From NCBI GenBank assembly GCA_963971305.1, contig OZ020308.1, forward strand, positions 20,121,092 through 20,185,091: DNA of 64,000 nucleotides. The letters are read 5' to 3'. A model generated the notes under the pieces. The model ran no database searches, was not told where the DNA came from, and worked only from the letters and a program-made list of their open reading frames with translations. A program made the translations under genes and the position numbers. Source of the stretch: Arcuatula senhousia. Lineage: Eukaryota; Mollusca; Bivalvia; Mytilida; Mytilidae. Below are positions 10,889-23,528 of the stretch, piece by piece. Each line of letters opens with the position of its first letter. Position 1 is the stretch's first letter.

Positions 10889-10906
10889 TGGTGCCGGAAC
10901 CCGGGA
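10889..10906 (+). other. BEL/Pao primer-binding site
   Basis: TGGTGCCGGAACCCGGGA lies four bases after the LTR in the arrangement before SINE insertion. It is of the form complementary to a tRNA 3' end (TGG pairs with CCA). The primer tRNA was not identified. A GTAAGT splice-donor word follows at 10917-10922. Confidence 0.75.
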
Positions 10907-11682
10907 ATGTAACAAAGTAAGTGATTAAAACAAGAGGCTCCCAGGAGCCTAAATCGCTCACCTAATCTTGATGTCAACCCTATGAAAAACTTTGTAGAGC
11001 TAAATAAGCTGAACATTTAAGCAAGCAAAAGCTTTTCTCTATCTGCAATAGTTTTCATTCTATAGACCAAAAACACTATTTTTCGCCTTTTAGGGGCTGT
11101 AACCCCTTAAAGGGGTCATCTGTCAACTTAGACCCTAAACAGACTTTTGTAGAGCTAATTAAGCTGAACATTTAAGCAAGCAACATCTTTTCTCTTTCTG
11201 CAAAAGTTTTCTTTCTTTAGGCCAAAAACACTATTTTTTGTCTTTAAGGGGCCGTAACCACTATAAGGGGTCATCTGGCAACTTTGACCCTATGACTTTT
11301 GTAGAGCTAAATGAGCTGAACATTTAAGCAAGCAACAGCTTTTCTCTATCTGCAATAGTTTTCATTCTTTAGGCCAAAAACATGAAAAAATGCTATTTTT
11401 CACCTTTAAAGGGCCATAACTCCCACAAGGGGTCATCTGACAACTTCGACTCAATGGAGACTTTTGTAGAGCTTTTGATGCTGAAGCAGCAGCGTGCATC
11501 AGATTTCATCTATCTCTTATACTTTTTGATTTACAAGCCAAAAACAGTAGTCTGACCCCCTGGTCTATTTTTAGCAACGGCGGCCATGTTTTTCGACAAA
11601 TCAAAAATCCCCACATCAGTTCTGTGGGGGATACCCTAAAGTACCACCAGACCAAATTTGGTTTGAGTCTGTGCAGCCGTTT

Positions 11683-13986
11683 TACCCATATCCTCAGTGT
11701 CTGCTATCTCTATGCTTTCAATTCATGTTAAGTTATGGGAAGTAAAACTCGAAGCGTAGAACTGAAAACATAAAGATACGTACACCAAAATGTGGACAAT
11801 TTACACCAATTCTTGTTCGATGTAATATATTTTACTTTTCCGTAAATAAAAATTTCTTCAAGGCAAAATATGTATATATTACTAATATATTAACAAATTG
11901 TCCACATTTGGTGTATCTCTGTCTAAAACACCAATCTATTGGTTTTAAAGGGCGGGAAGGGTGGGTAAGGAAACCACCTCATATCTAAGCTAAGTGACAC
12001 TGTAACTGACGTGTATGACAATCATCACATCTACTGTCTATCCATAAGCATGGATATTAAAATAATGAGAATGAGTAACATGAACTTCCGCCTACGTCAT
12101 CAGTCAATGAGACTATACCCATATCCTCAGTGTCTGCTATCTCTATGCTTTCAGTTCATGTTAAGTTATGGGAAGTAAAACTCGACAGCTTACAAGATGC
12201 AAATTTCATAACGAAACGACAATAAACCACCTTTAGCTCTCTTCCCAAAACTCAAAAAATAAAATAAAACACCTCCTATAAACACGATATGACAAGGACA
12301 AGGGTTTATCTAATAAAACCTGTATTACAAACTGATTGTAATGGCTTTTGCGATCATTATACAACAATCTCATATTAAGCACCAACACAAATTTAAGTCT
12401 GACACATGCGAAGGTATACATCCACTATTTCAAGTTTCTTTTCCAATCTGCACGTGAGTTTGCAAAACGAAGAGATCTCTCCTTCAAGTGTAAACAAGTT
12501 CCTGAGATTCCCTATTATTATATAGTTAGATGAAAATCATATCGGTGTGTAACTATAACATTAAAGCAAAATAAATGGAATAAAAATCATATTTACTAAA
12601 GACCAGTTTAATTCAAATACTAGTATATACCAATTTTGTAACACCTAAAGGAGAAAATCCCCTCGTATGCAACTCACGTGAGCGAACCCACTAGGGCATC
12701 AGTGTCCCTTGAATTGCTAACGAAAGGAAATTCACAAAGAAAGCAATACCAAACAAGAATTAGGGCAATTTGTATAAAACATTTAACATGTCAACAAAGT
12801 ACACATTTTAATTATCTCATTTTATTTGCCTTGAACATTCGTTTAACATGAAATAACGATCCCTTAAGTCTTGTTATAATAGATTGCTATATCATTCACA
12901 TTGTCTAATTTGGCTTTCATTTCTGTCTTCCATCTCTGGGTTAATGCTTTTCCAGCGTAACGGGATCACTTCCATTCCGTACCTTATGTTACTCTGAAAG
13001 GAACAATACTATATACTGTTAACAAGCTTAGCCTACACATTAAGATAACATGTTATATAATTAAATATGTCCGTTGTATAACTATTACTTCTTTTCTTAA
13101 TGAGTTCTGATAATAATGTTATTAAAGCAACTAACGAAACAGTTTTCGAAAAGAAATTACATGATGGCACTTACAAGACTAAACTGCTACATGTATTGGC
13201 CAACAGAACAAGCTTATTATGCATTAACACTACGGATATCTTTCAAAAACAATGCAAAGATCAGATAATTTGAATATTATAAATATTTCGTTGGATAAAA
13301 CGCACTTACTAACCTCAATCATATATTTGAATTCCAGTATTTCCACAGAAAGTAATCCTCTTCTTTTATAACACTTTATACATCTCTGAAATCAAAATAA
13401 ATACTTGTAAATTTTAACTAATATAATCAAACACATGTTCGGTGTATATTTAAATTTACTCAACCAAATCAAAACAGTCCTCGATAAAACGACACGTGAA
13501 CTTCATTCAATACAACAAGGTTATATGTCCTTGAAATAGAAAATACACAATGACATTATGTTCACAAATAAGCATTTATCTATTACTCATATGCTTGCTT
13601 AAAATTTGTTGGCATATATTTTCTTTACAGTTATACATGTTCTAAGCTTTTCTCTACGCAACAAACGTGCTCACATGTGACTGAATATTTATTTCATGAA
13701 ATATCTTTTCATAGCCACCTAGGCCAATATGTGCTTGACCACCTAGGTCTATATGTTCATGGCCACCTAGGCCTATATGTGCATGACCACCTAGGTCTAT
13801 ATCATGGCCACCTAGGCCTATAAATTATCAGTGCATGGCCACCTAGGCCTTAAAATATAAATGCATAGCCACCAAGGCAAATAAAATGGAATACTTACAG
13901 TATGACGTGTCGCACCTAGCATGGATATTAAAATAATGAGAATGAGTAACATGAACTTCCGCCTACGTCATCAGTCAATGAGACTA
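11683..13986 (-). mobile_element. Composite minisatellite-bearing element, copy 2
   Basis: 2304 bp, inverted relative to copy 1 and closely similar along its length. It has the same two-unit structure; the internal junction reads AATGAGACTATACCCATATCC near 12114. It interrupts Hp-1 exactly between GCAGCCGTTT and CAGAGGAGAAG, as shown by the intact Hp-1 copy at 29905-29930. No target duplication is evident. Since both copies share the two-unit arrangement but not their flanks, the composite appears to have moved as one piece. Confidence 0.85.
13711..13880 (-). repeat. Minisatellite, about 7 units
   Basis: Reverse-complement counterpart of the array at 1191-1446 (GCCACCTAGGCC units), with about three fewer units. 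Confidence 0.85.
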
Positions 13987-14090
13987 CAGAGGAGAAGAAG
14001 TTTGAAGAAAAGTTAACGACGACGACGACGACGACGGACGCCAAGTGATGGCAATAGCTCACATGGCCTTTGGCCAGGTGAGCTAAAAAG

Positions 14091-15492
14091 GGCAATAACT
14101 CCTATGTCGCTTGTTGGACCGGACCTTCTTGAAAATTTTAGAGCAGGTAGATCTTGAGATGCTGATCACTTTTGTTTCCCATCAGAATTTTGATATCTTT
14201 AACTATTTTTGAGTAATTAGCAAAAAACTGTAATTTACCCCTATGTTCAAATTTTAGCCATGGCGGCCATATTTTTTGACGAATCAAAAATCCGAACGAA
14301 AGAATTGTAGCAATTATGCTATAAAGCAACTGTGCCAAGTTTGGTTGAAGTTGAATGTATGGTGTCAGACGAGTTCATCTTTGAAATTCAGGGGAAAAGT
14401 AATGAAAAATGGTAAATTTTGACGCTTTAAGGGCCATAACTCCTAAAAGAAATGGTTCTACAGCTTTGACCTAATTACATGAAACGTAGATCTTGATGTG
14501 CTTAATCATATGCAATTTGAATTTTTAAAATATCTTGTATAGTTTTCAAGATATAGGGCTAAATAAGTGCAAAATTTTGAAAAAAATCCAGAAAAAGGGC
14601 AATAACTCCTACATCGGTTGTTGGATCTTTTTGAAAATTTTTGGGCAGGTAGATCTTGAGGTGCTGATCACTTTTACCCTATGCCAGAATTTTGATATCT
14701 GTGACCGTTTTTGAGTATTTGCGAACCCGTGCGGGTTCCGGGTGGCGAATAGGCCCGCAGCAGCGCTAAGCTTGTCGGTAAAAGTGCACTAAAGAGCGCT
14801 CAGAAACCTGACATCGGGTCAGGCCGCTTTGCCCACAAAGCGACTGGGATGTGTGCCCCAGGTGGTTGAATGGGACAGCCCTGACATCGAGAGATGCGGG
14901 GTCGTCAGGCGATAATGCGGAAAACCTGACCGCAAACCATAGTGGTGCACCGTGTTGGGATAAATGTCACGTTCCTGGCACGTTAAAGAACCCTGCTGCA
15001 GGTCTCGGTAAGAGTAGGACCCGTAGGATCCCCATGCAGGAGGCAAAATTTCCCGTCCCTACCCATCACTCCTTTTTCCAGTGGCAGTCAAAACTCTCCT
15101 ACCCGATTGGCCTTGTGTCCCCATTTCCTCCACTTCATCATCATTTCATGTTCATTGTATCACCATTTTCATGTTCATCTCCCGGATATAGCCGAAATCG
15201 TGCTGCTTGGGAGTAAAGCAATAACTAACTAACTAACTAACTGAGTTATTTGCAAAAAACTGTATTTGACCCCCCTGTTCTATTTTTAGTAACAGCGGCC
15301 ATGTTTTTTGACGTATCAAAAATCCCAACGCAAACTTTTTGCACAATACCCTAAGGAACAACCATATCAAGTTTGGCTGCATTTGGCCAAGCAGTTTCAG
15401 AGAAGAAGATGTTTGAAAAAAGCTAACGGACGACGGACGCAAAGTGATGGCAATAGCTCACATGACCCTTCGGGTCAGGTGAGCTAAAAAGG
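14091..15492 (+). mobile_element. Hairpin-ended repeat Hp-1, copy 1b
   Basis: Continues the Hp-1 monomer pattern (GGCAATAACTCCTA.. and TTTGACGAATCAAAAATCC) and ends in the hairpin AGCTCACATGACCC-TTC-GGGTCAGGTGAGCT at 15455-15485. It is interrupted by SINE-B. Its end lies a few bases before the BEL gag start. Confidence 0.75.
14724..15242 (+). mobile_element. SINE-B, full length
   Basis: Starts AACCCGTGCGGGTTCCGGGTGGCG and ends in AACTAACTAACTAACT. The flanks GAGTATTTGCGAA and GAGTTATTTGCAAA are an imperfect target duplication. Confidence 0.85.
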
Positions 15493-15497
15493 AAGAA

Positions 15498-16190
15498 ATG
15501 GCGTCAGCTGTTAGTTATTTCAAAGGTGTCAGAACTAGATTCAGGAATAGTTTAAGTGTTAAAATGCAAATAGGACGCGATATCCTATCAGTGCCTTTTC
15601 CGTCTGTGGATCCTCAGGAATATGTGATGAAATCATCTCGGTGTATCGAGAAGTTGAAATTATATGTGGATAAATTGGAAATTCAAAGTGCGAAATTGGC
15701 TAGTTCTTTGGAAGAGGAACAAACATCTTTAGTTGAAAATATTGTTCAGGAGGATTGTGAGTTGTGTTCTGATGCGACCGATTGTTTCCTAGAACTGGAA
15801 CAGTATAAAGAAAGGTTAGTGGAAGTGATCAAAGGCAAAAGTGCAGAAAATTACGAAAAGGTTAGTCATTTTGAAATTGTGCAACTTCAGAAAGAAATGA
15901 AAGACATAGTAGTTACCCAGTTGAATCAACATAAAGAAATTCTCGAAAATCAAAATAAGAAGGAAAAGGATGAATTTCATGTGAAATTACCCAAAATTGA
16001 TATCATGTCATTCAACGGAGATAAAACTAAATGGAACGAATTTTGGGATTCCTTTGAAACATCAATAGAAAAGAACAAAAGACTTTCACAAATTGAGAAA
16101 TTCAATTACTTAAAGGGTAAATTGAATGGAGATGCTAAACATGCCATATCTGGTCTTTCTTTATCAAATGAAAATTATCAAGTGGCATAA
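15498..16190 (+). pseudogene. gag: BEL/Pao gag, N-terminal 230 codons
   Basis: Structural (capsid-type) polyprotein start of the BEL/Pao element. Residues 1-150 are rich in charged residues with heptad-like stretches predicting coiled coil. Residues about 165-229 contain the DUF1759-type signature seen in Pao gag proteins (KLPKIDIMSFNGDKTKWNEF, then FETSIEKN and LKGKLNGDA). The start is ATG at 15498, a few bases after the Hp-1 end. The frame is open until TAA at 16188-16190, which is supplied by the inserted Hp-1 copy 2. Codons continuing this domain reappear at about 25000 (VGILKNRFGNTQDVVDLHYN), so the gene is split by an 8.8-kb insertion rather than naturally short. Confidence 0.88.
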
Positions 16191-16409
16191 GGGGACTTCT
16201 GACATCTTCGACACTATGAAGACTTTTGTAGAGCTAAATAAGCTGAAAATTTAAGCAAGCAACCGCTTCTCTCTATCTGCTATAGTTTTCATTCCATAGG
16301 CCAAAAACATGAAAGAACGTTATTTTAGGGGCTGTAACCCCTATAAGGGGTCATCTGACAACTTGGACCCTATGGAGACTTTTGTAGAGCTAAATGTGCT
16401 GAACATTTA

Positions 16410-16714
16410 CTGCAGAAATAACCCAAGTGTGAACAATTTATGTTGGGAATTTCCTTCATGTTTTGAAGTGGTTCTTTTAAGAAGTTCCTTAAAAGTTACA
16501 TATATTCATAAGATATGCTGTCAACTTTTGTTGTATTGTCTCCTGGTAAATCATTTTTATTATAGTTGTTTTGAGCATAAATACAAATACATGTATGTAC
16601 TATGAACATTGACTACTAAAAAATGGAACATTTTCAGGAACTTTTCAATGAACATTTGAACATGTTGAAGGAACTTCCCAACACAAAACGTTCACACTTG
16701 GGTTATTTCTGCAA
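16410..16714. mobile_element. MITE, 305 bp, TA target, 24-bp perfect TIR
   Basis: Termini TGCAGAAATAACCCAAGTGT... are perfect inverted repeats over 24 bp and remain similar for about 65 bp (GTTGGGAA.TTCCTTCA). It is flanked by TA at 16408-16409 and 16715-16716 and interrupts an Hp-1 monomer between CATT and AGCAAGC. TA duplication suggests the Tc1/mariner superfamily. No transposase ORF. Confidence 0.85.
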
Positions 16715-16882
16715 TAAGCAAGCAACATTTTTTCTCTATCTGTAGTTTTCATTCAGTATAAGCCAAAAACATGAAAAAAATGCTATTTTTCACCTTTAAT
16801 GGGCCGTTACTCCTATAAGAGGTTATCTAACAACTTCGACTCATTGATTCATTGACATAATAGTAGAGCTTATGATGCTGAA

Positions 16883-17366
16883 ATCCCGTGCGGGGCCCGG
16901 GTGGCGAATAGGCCCGCAGCAGAGCCTAGCTTGTCGTAAGAGGCGACTAAGGGTCTTGGGATACTGACGTCGGGTCAGTGCTCAGCCCACAGAGCGACCA
17001 AGTGTGTACCCTAGGTGGCTGAATAGGGTAGCCCTCGTCCGCGGGGGTTGTCAGGTCTATAATACGGAAACCCTGACCGCCGACCATAGTGGGCCAACGT
17101 GTGTGGAGAGTGCCACGCTTCATGCACGTAAAAGACCCCTTTGTGGACCGCCCAGTAGTGCACCACATAGGCTAAATTTTCCGCCCCTACCCATCTCTCC
17201 CCTTTTCCTGTGGTTCTTCAAAATTTACCGTTCCTTTGTGTCCCACCCCATCCCCATATTTCATTTATCATCATCATTTCATGTTCATTTTATCATCCTT
17301 TTCATGTTCATCGCCTGTTAATAACCTATATAGCGTTGCACGGGCGTAAAACACCAACTCACTCAC
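16883..17366 (+). mobile_element. SINE-A, full length
   Basis: 484-bp copy from ATCCCGTGCGGGGCCCGGG to the CTCACTCAC tail, with a perfect 12-bp target duplication TATGATGCTGAA at 16871-16882 and 17367-17378, inside Hp-1 copy 2. Confidence 0.93.
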
Positions 17367-17658
17367 TATGATGCTGAAGCAGTAGCGTGGCATTAGATTT
17401 CATCTATCTCTTATACTTTTTGATTTACAAGCCAAAAAAAGTAGTCTGACCACCCTCCCCCCCCCTCATCTATTTTTAGCAGAACGGCCATGTTTTTTGG
17501 TCGGTGGTCACCATTGGTGCAAACTTGGTAGAGGACATATCATAGATGAAATGTGCAAAGTTTCAAAGCAATCCCTCATAGAAGATTTTCAAAGAAAAGA
17601 AAACGACAACAACGACGACAGACGCCAAGTGATGGCAATAGCTCACATGAGCTAAAAA

Positions 17659-20119
17659 ATACATACTTAAAAAAAAATATTTATAAGTATTGTGTTTAAT
17701 GCAGCAACTGGTATTTATTATACGTACTATGGAGAAAGCAAAGAAAGGGAAATGAATTATTTTTTTTGTCTCATCTTATATTATTTATAAATTCATGAAG
17801 AATCACCACAACGTGCAATAAGAAATATTATGTCTTCATTTGTTACAGAATTTACATTTTATAATAGGCATAAATAACACTATTTAAAAAACATACTTTA
17901 TCAATTCATATAGAAATTTAGAGTATTTAGAAGTATTTTGAGGTATTATTGTGTGTTCTTGTGTATTATGGGGTTTTCTTGGGTATCTATGGTCCGTTTT
18001 GAATAAGTCTACAGGGCAGCCAACCAGTTAGACTCACAAACTGCTGAAGTCACATGATAAATTCTGTATACATGTATAAAATTGAGGTATTTTTCGAAAA
18101 AGGAATAAACTAAAAAAATAATGTATTTAGATTAATATTGTATTCATAAAACATTATTATTGTTTTGTCATGTCATGCATGTTTGGTCTGCATTTAATTT
18201 AAGACTTAAGATTTCTGAAAATAAAAATTTAAATAAGATTTATTTATTTAAAAATGTGTATGAAAATAATATTTTTATTAACAATAATCCCTTTTTCATG
18301 TTTTATAACTTTTAGCATGTTAAGTTATACACCTTAACAAGCATATACCAATAAAACATTAAAGGTTTATAATCATGATAATTTCATGCATGCAATTATG
18401 TCCAATTAAAATGACACCTGAGATGACACTTTAGACTTTGAATTTACCTGACATAAAAACCCTCCAATAAATGACTTCCTGTTATTTAACAGGGTTTTAC
18501 AATACACATGATTAAAGTGACAGGTGTAAATAAGTGAATATCATGGGAAATGAATAATAATCAAAGTATTGATAAGCTCTAATTGACAAAGATCAAACAG
18601 TGTATACATGTATTGTTTTTTTTTTGATAATTAATTTAATTTTATAATAAATTAATTATTTTTTGGTTTAGATATTTGTTTATGTAGACCAGTATGTAAC
18701 ACACTAATAAATTTGATTATTAACATTTGGCTTCTCTATGACAATCAATGAACATGATGTCTAACAATTCTTAAAAAAATCAAAGGAAATACAAATAATA
18801 TTCTTGCAGGTGCAAGGCAAAACAAAATTCATTATAGTACTATTAATCTGAAAAAAAAAATAAGTGTATGCAACATTTTCCATCAACATGATCAAAACAT
18901 CAAGGTTAAAATGGAGGGATCAAGTAAGAAATAGTTTTAAACATATCTACCATGAAAAACAGGAAATTTGCAATTGAAAACAGAACAACTTAAATTACAC
19001 ATTTGGTACATACTTTTGTTTTTTATTGTCTAATTGGTAAAAAGGGTATTGAGACCTGACCACACAAAAATGTACATATCACATATATCAAGCTATGATT
19101 GTTATGACTTCAATATATATTTTGCATATTTATTGCCATATTTGGATTTTTGCTTTAAATTAGCTCTGTTTAAAGTTTTTAAAAGCTAAAAGCCCTATAG
19201 TTGATTCTTCAAGAAACAGGAAACTTTAAAAAAATTATATGGAATATATAGAAAGGGCCCCTTGAAATTTTGAATTTTCATGAAAACAGTGGTATCAAAT
19301 GCAGGATATAAATGGTATTTAAAATATAGGTCCATCATGTCTATAACCAGGGAAAATTGGTCTATCGATTCAAATGATCAAGAATATTTTCACAATTGAG
19401 GTCAAGTATTGAATCATAATTTTAAACAATTTGTATAATGATCATGAACTATTATTCTTTTTTAATTGTGTTTTTTTCATTAACTTTACCTGCATCATGT
19501 GAACATTTTTAAATCATGTTATTTTAAAAACAAAGTTTGTCTGGCAAAATGGTTGAACATTCATGACATTAGGATAAAGATTATGAAAAAAAAAATGGAC
19601 TGTTGACATAGACAATTACATAAACTGTAGACCATATTGTGCTTGCCGAGCAGAACTTGGAAAAATTAAGAGCTATTTGGGAGGGGGGTGGGGTTGGGAA
19701 GCACTTTTTCTTTACCCCACCACCCATCTAATATTAATACAATAATTAATTTTTTATCATTGTTTCTGAACAAAATCTTAATCAAACACCCACCACCCAC
19801 CATATATGTAATAGAAGTTCCTCCCGACCCTCCCACATGTAAAATTATGGAACAGACCTACATGTAACTTTAAAAAATAAAATAAAACTTCCTATGCAAC
19901 AAATGGTTTGAAAAAGCCTCTAAAATATTGAATTATTTAGGTTTTTCATATACAAATGAAACAAATATCTCTTTCAAACCTGTATTAAATCAAAGTATAC
20001 AAAATCAACATGCACAAATATTAACGAATGATTAAATCAAATCAAAATAAACTCCTTTTTTACAGAAACTTTTATAAAAATTGAAGAAACTCTTATGTTG
20101 GTTAAATCAAAAACAAATC
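17659..20119. other. AT-rich stretch without recognisable genes
   Basis: Very AT-rich with many homopolymer A/T runs. Short frames are random in appearance. A GGGAGGGGGGTGGGG patch occurs near 19680-19700. No repeat family was recognised. It is part of the 8.8-kb block inside BEL gag. Confidence 0.45.
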
Positions 20120-20345
20120 AGAAAAATTACACTTTAACATTGAAGCAAAATGAGATTAAGTGCTCATTGCCTAGACATAGAAAAAGGCAGGCACAACTCA
20201 ATACTTTCATGACCTTTGAATAAAAGACTTTGTAAAATGTGCAACAAAAGTGTTATAGAAGATGAAGTTCATTTTGCAACACAATGTAAAAAATATACAG
20301 AATTTAGACACTCTATTTTGTATTTGCTGTTTTTAAATAGTTAGA
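20120..20345 (+). pseudogene. LINE remnant, C-terminal Cys/His segment
   Basis: A degraded reading frame shows RLCKMCNKSVIEDEVHFATQ and then CKKY..FR, the C-x2-C ... H-x3-5-C pattern found at the C-terminus of CR1/L2-type reverse transcriptases, preceded by a basic segment and a stop. It is too short to assign a clade. Confidence 0.6.
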
Positions 20346-22058
20346 AGATGTTGTTAATTACAATGAACCATGCATGGTTATACCGTCATTTTAACTGTAA
20401 ACAAGAAAATGTATAACTATACAGGCTTTCTATAGAAATGCATTGCAATCATCTAAAAATCTGACCAGCAGTTATAACTAAAATGCCATTAATTGTTTTC
20501 CAATTACATGCATTACATTTTCATCATGTTCATGAGTGGATTTTTTAATTGAAATAAATAAAAGTAATTACTTTAAATAATGAAGCAAGATTTTTAAGAG
20601 AAATCTAAATGTGTAAATATTTTACCCCCCATGTGCAATTTGGGTACCCATGATGTGAAAAATTACAAATTTAAGGTCATTCCAAGGTTCCTTTAACTCT
20701 GTTTTTTGACATTTGTGTATCAAATATTAAAATTCTTTCAGCATGGATAAACATGATAAATACAGTAGACCTTACTCTTAAAACACAGCCGACCAAAATT
20801 TTAAGCGAACATGTCCAGATAAAGATAAGAGACAAAAACCGTCAAAGTTGTTGCAATTTGGTTACCATTGCTTTATTTATTCTGTGTTGATGTACCAACT
20901 TCAATTTCTCTTGTCATTAAGAATGATCATGATATTCTTATGTAAACAACTGTTCAATTTTTTTATTATATATTGTTCATTGGGCTTGTGCTATTATTAT
21001 AATGTGCTTGTGTCAATAAAATTTCTCTTATTCTACAATAATATGAGGTAGGCATTGCCTAAATGCGAGCACAGCAAAAATATAAAATTTCAATGAACAG
21101 CTATAACATACGCGTATACACCATGAAACATCACAGGTGGAACCGCTTTTAAGCCCTCATATGACAGAGTTCCACGCCTCAATTGAGGAATAATATTGTT
21201 TAGAATTCAGAATATGAGATCTAAAGGACCCCATTCCCAAAAAGACTTGGATACTTTTGATGCAACTGTTAATTGTTTTGATCATAGTTATTTTTATTAT
21301 CAAAAATATTTCCATAAAAACATAAGTAAACCTTTATGTCATAAATTTTGCTAACACAAGTTTTATCTATTTTATATCCATGCAACAGAAAATCTCTTTA
21401 AAATTACATCATTAAACTTCAAATATTTATTTATACATGCTATATAAAAGTGATTTTTTTTAAATGGGCCAAAAAATGACTTCAGAATAATTTTTTGAAA
21501 AATTGTAAATTAACATAGAAAGTAATGGAAGAATTAAAGTGACCGAATACTTAAGGCACATCTATCTGTTGTTTAGGGTATCAATGCTTGAAAAAATAGG
21601 GTAAGGGCTTTAAGATGTTTAAGGCAGGTACATTGACTATAGGCAAAATCATTTTAATTTTAAAGATTTATTGAGCTGCAAAAGGAGGGTGGGTCAAATT
21701 ACATCTATTAAAAACATTTTGCTTAAACACACCACGGCACAGCGGCCTGTTAGGAATAATTTTTATGTTTACTATCCATATGCGGCCCACTGAAAACTGT
21801 GAAAAACCAAAAATTATTCGTAGGTAGCACATTATGACACGCATGGGTGTACTGTAGTTTTGCAAATAAAGTATCTTCATGTAACCACACTGTATAATCA
21901 ATTATACATGTAATAACAGTACCATTTCAATCATCACAATGTTATACAAATGACCACGGTCTTTTGACTGGTGAATTTTCTGCATGCAACTCGTTTCTGG
22001 TGTCATGATTTTTGACCCGGAAATAACGTATCATACAGTTATTTTCCTCCTAATTACG
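20346..22058. other. AT-rich stretch without recognisable genes
   Basis: Minus-strand frame 21668-21901 and plus-strand frame 20848-21051 have no motif and AT-driven composition, so they are not annotated. No repeat was recognised. Confidence 0.45.
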
Positions 22059-22145
22059 CATCATCGGAAACCCAGGGTTTCTTCTCTCGCTTACTCATGT
22101 GATGAATGAGTAAGCGAGAGAAGAAACCCTGGGTTTCCGAGGATG
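22059..22145. mobile_element. Palindromic MITE, 87 bp, 9-bp target duplication
   Basis: Starts CATCATCGGAAACCCAGGG and ends in the inverse sequence. It has a short unpaired centre (ATGTGATGAATG) and is flanked by CTAATTACG at 22050-22058 and 22146-22154. Same family as 6442-6519. Confidence 0.9.
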
Positions 22146-22154
22146 CTAATTACG

Positions 22155-23528
22155 CAGCACACACAATTTCATGAATAGGCTTATCTTATACATCCCTGTA
22201 TTAGGCCATTAAAGCTAACATTATTTAAATGAAATAATAGTAAATGTATTTAATTTAGGTTTCTAGGGGGGGGGAGACCAGAACTGAGATAATTAAACTA
22301 AATGATTTTCTCAGACCAGAATGACATATTTTTTTACACCACACTCGGGTTATATAATAGTAGCTGAACATGAGTTCAAGTCTAGCGGCATATATCTTGC
22401 AACGACTGAATAATACATACTTGTACATGTAGCTTAATATAAGAATGGCCAATATTGCAAATAGAATCTAAGTTTTTAATGTAAAGTGTAAACGAGAGCA
22501 TAGACAAATATTCTTTGACACCATCGATCAATCATGATTATAGTAAATTTAGGAATAACTTTTAATACTGTGAATAATATGCTAATAACTAACTTACCTA
22601 GTCTTCTTCTTCTTCACCAAAAACGCTTTGTACTTCTTTCTTCTTAAAAGATGTAAAGTTGAATCAAGGATGGAGCTATAAGGACTATACGCACTATATA
22701 TTTATGAATACGCACTATATTTATGAATTAATTGCTGCTGCTTTCACTAAAATTCGCATGGAAATGAAATTATGATACAGGAAAGTCCCGAGAATGTATA
22801 GCATTGAATTTTAATTGGTCATTGTTAATTGACCAATGGTTGTTTTGACTAACTAAAACAATCGATGCACATACAGGTGTTTTAATTGACAGGTACATGT
22901 AATAAAATATCGATTGGGGAGGGGCATTCGACAAGGTTCCGTTTTAACGAGTCTGTATTGTTTTGTTAATGACAGATATTTAAATACTAAGAAAACAGTT
23001 TTTTGCTCGTACACATTCCGCGGCATTTTCGGACGTACTTATTGACATATATAGTATTTTATACACATCCGTGTGGTTTTTTTTCCACCCATTGAGTATA
23101 TGTATAATAATTATTTTTATTATTTTTGCACATTTCAGATCTTATAGAACAGTTTACAACAACTTTTAAAAATAGTATGTACATGATGTATAGATACATC
23201 TATCATTTCAAACTTCAGATTTTTTTTCAGACATATTCTGCGGCAATTATAGCAATTAAGCGTGGCTTTTTTCAAAAGATAATTGTGGCGCAAATTAACA
23301 CTTTGGGCACTAAAAAGGTGCATGTTCTTATTTACGTATACATGTACTACCGCCGATGTTCAAGTGTATATATACATGAACGACCTGCTTTCAAATACAC
23401 ATGGATTTAAAGAAAGTTAACATTCCCTTCAAGGCATTTTGAACCAAGTGTCATATAATATATACATGTATAAGAGAAAAATGGAGTTTTATACGCTTGT
23501 GCTTTCATATTTGAAAGAACTTTAATTA
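22155..23528. other. AT-rich stretch without confirmed genes
   Basis: The minus strand near 22598 reads CTAG/GTAAGTT, a good splice-donor match, after a basic/acidic reading frame; no start codon or second exon was found. A G-run occurs at 22265. Nothing else was recognised. Confidence 0.4.

Larger units (their letters stand above)
10931..14090 (+). mobile_element. Hairpin-ended repeat Hp-1, copy 1a (split by composite element)
   Basis: Begins with the hairpin AGGCTCCCAGGAGCCT and AAATCGCTCACCT, and ends in CAGGTGAGCTAAAAAG. It holds diverged tandem monomers starting GACTTTTGTAGAGCTAAAT..GCTGAACATTTAAGCAAGCAAC and a GACGACGACG stretch near the 3' end. The composite minisatellite element occupies 11683-13986; the uninterrupted site is visible at about 29918. 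No ORF. It sits in the BEL 5' leader. Confidence 0.8.
16188..17658 (+). mobile_element. Hairpin-ended repeat Hp-1, copy 2, 5'-truncated
   Basis: Starts inside an Hp-1 monomer (TAAGGGGACTTCTGACATC) right at the gag break and ends with the family tail CAATAGCTCACATGAGCTAAAAAA. Monomers at about 16205 and 16370 are followed by decayed ones. It carries a TA-flanked MITE and a SINE-A. Confidence 0.75.

Noticed and set aside
1066..13986. Segmental inverted duplication as explanation for the 2.4-kb pair
   Set aside because: The flanks are unrelated and copy 2 sits in a clean Hp-1 empty site, so transposition fits better.
22590..22680. Possible first exon with donor CTAG/GTAAGT on the minus strand
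   Set aside because: No start codon, no second exon, and one frame has a stop right at the donor. It lies in AT-rich DNA inside a transposon block.
17659..23528. Hidden host gene in the AT-rich block
   Set aside because: No frame above about 95 codons, no motifs and no consistent splice sites, except a small LINE remnant near 20.2 kb.
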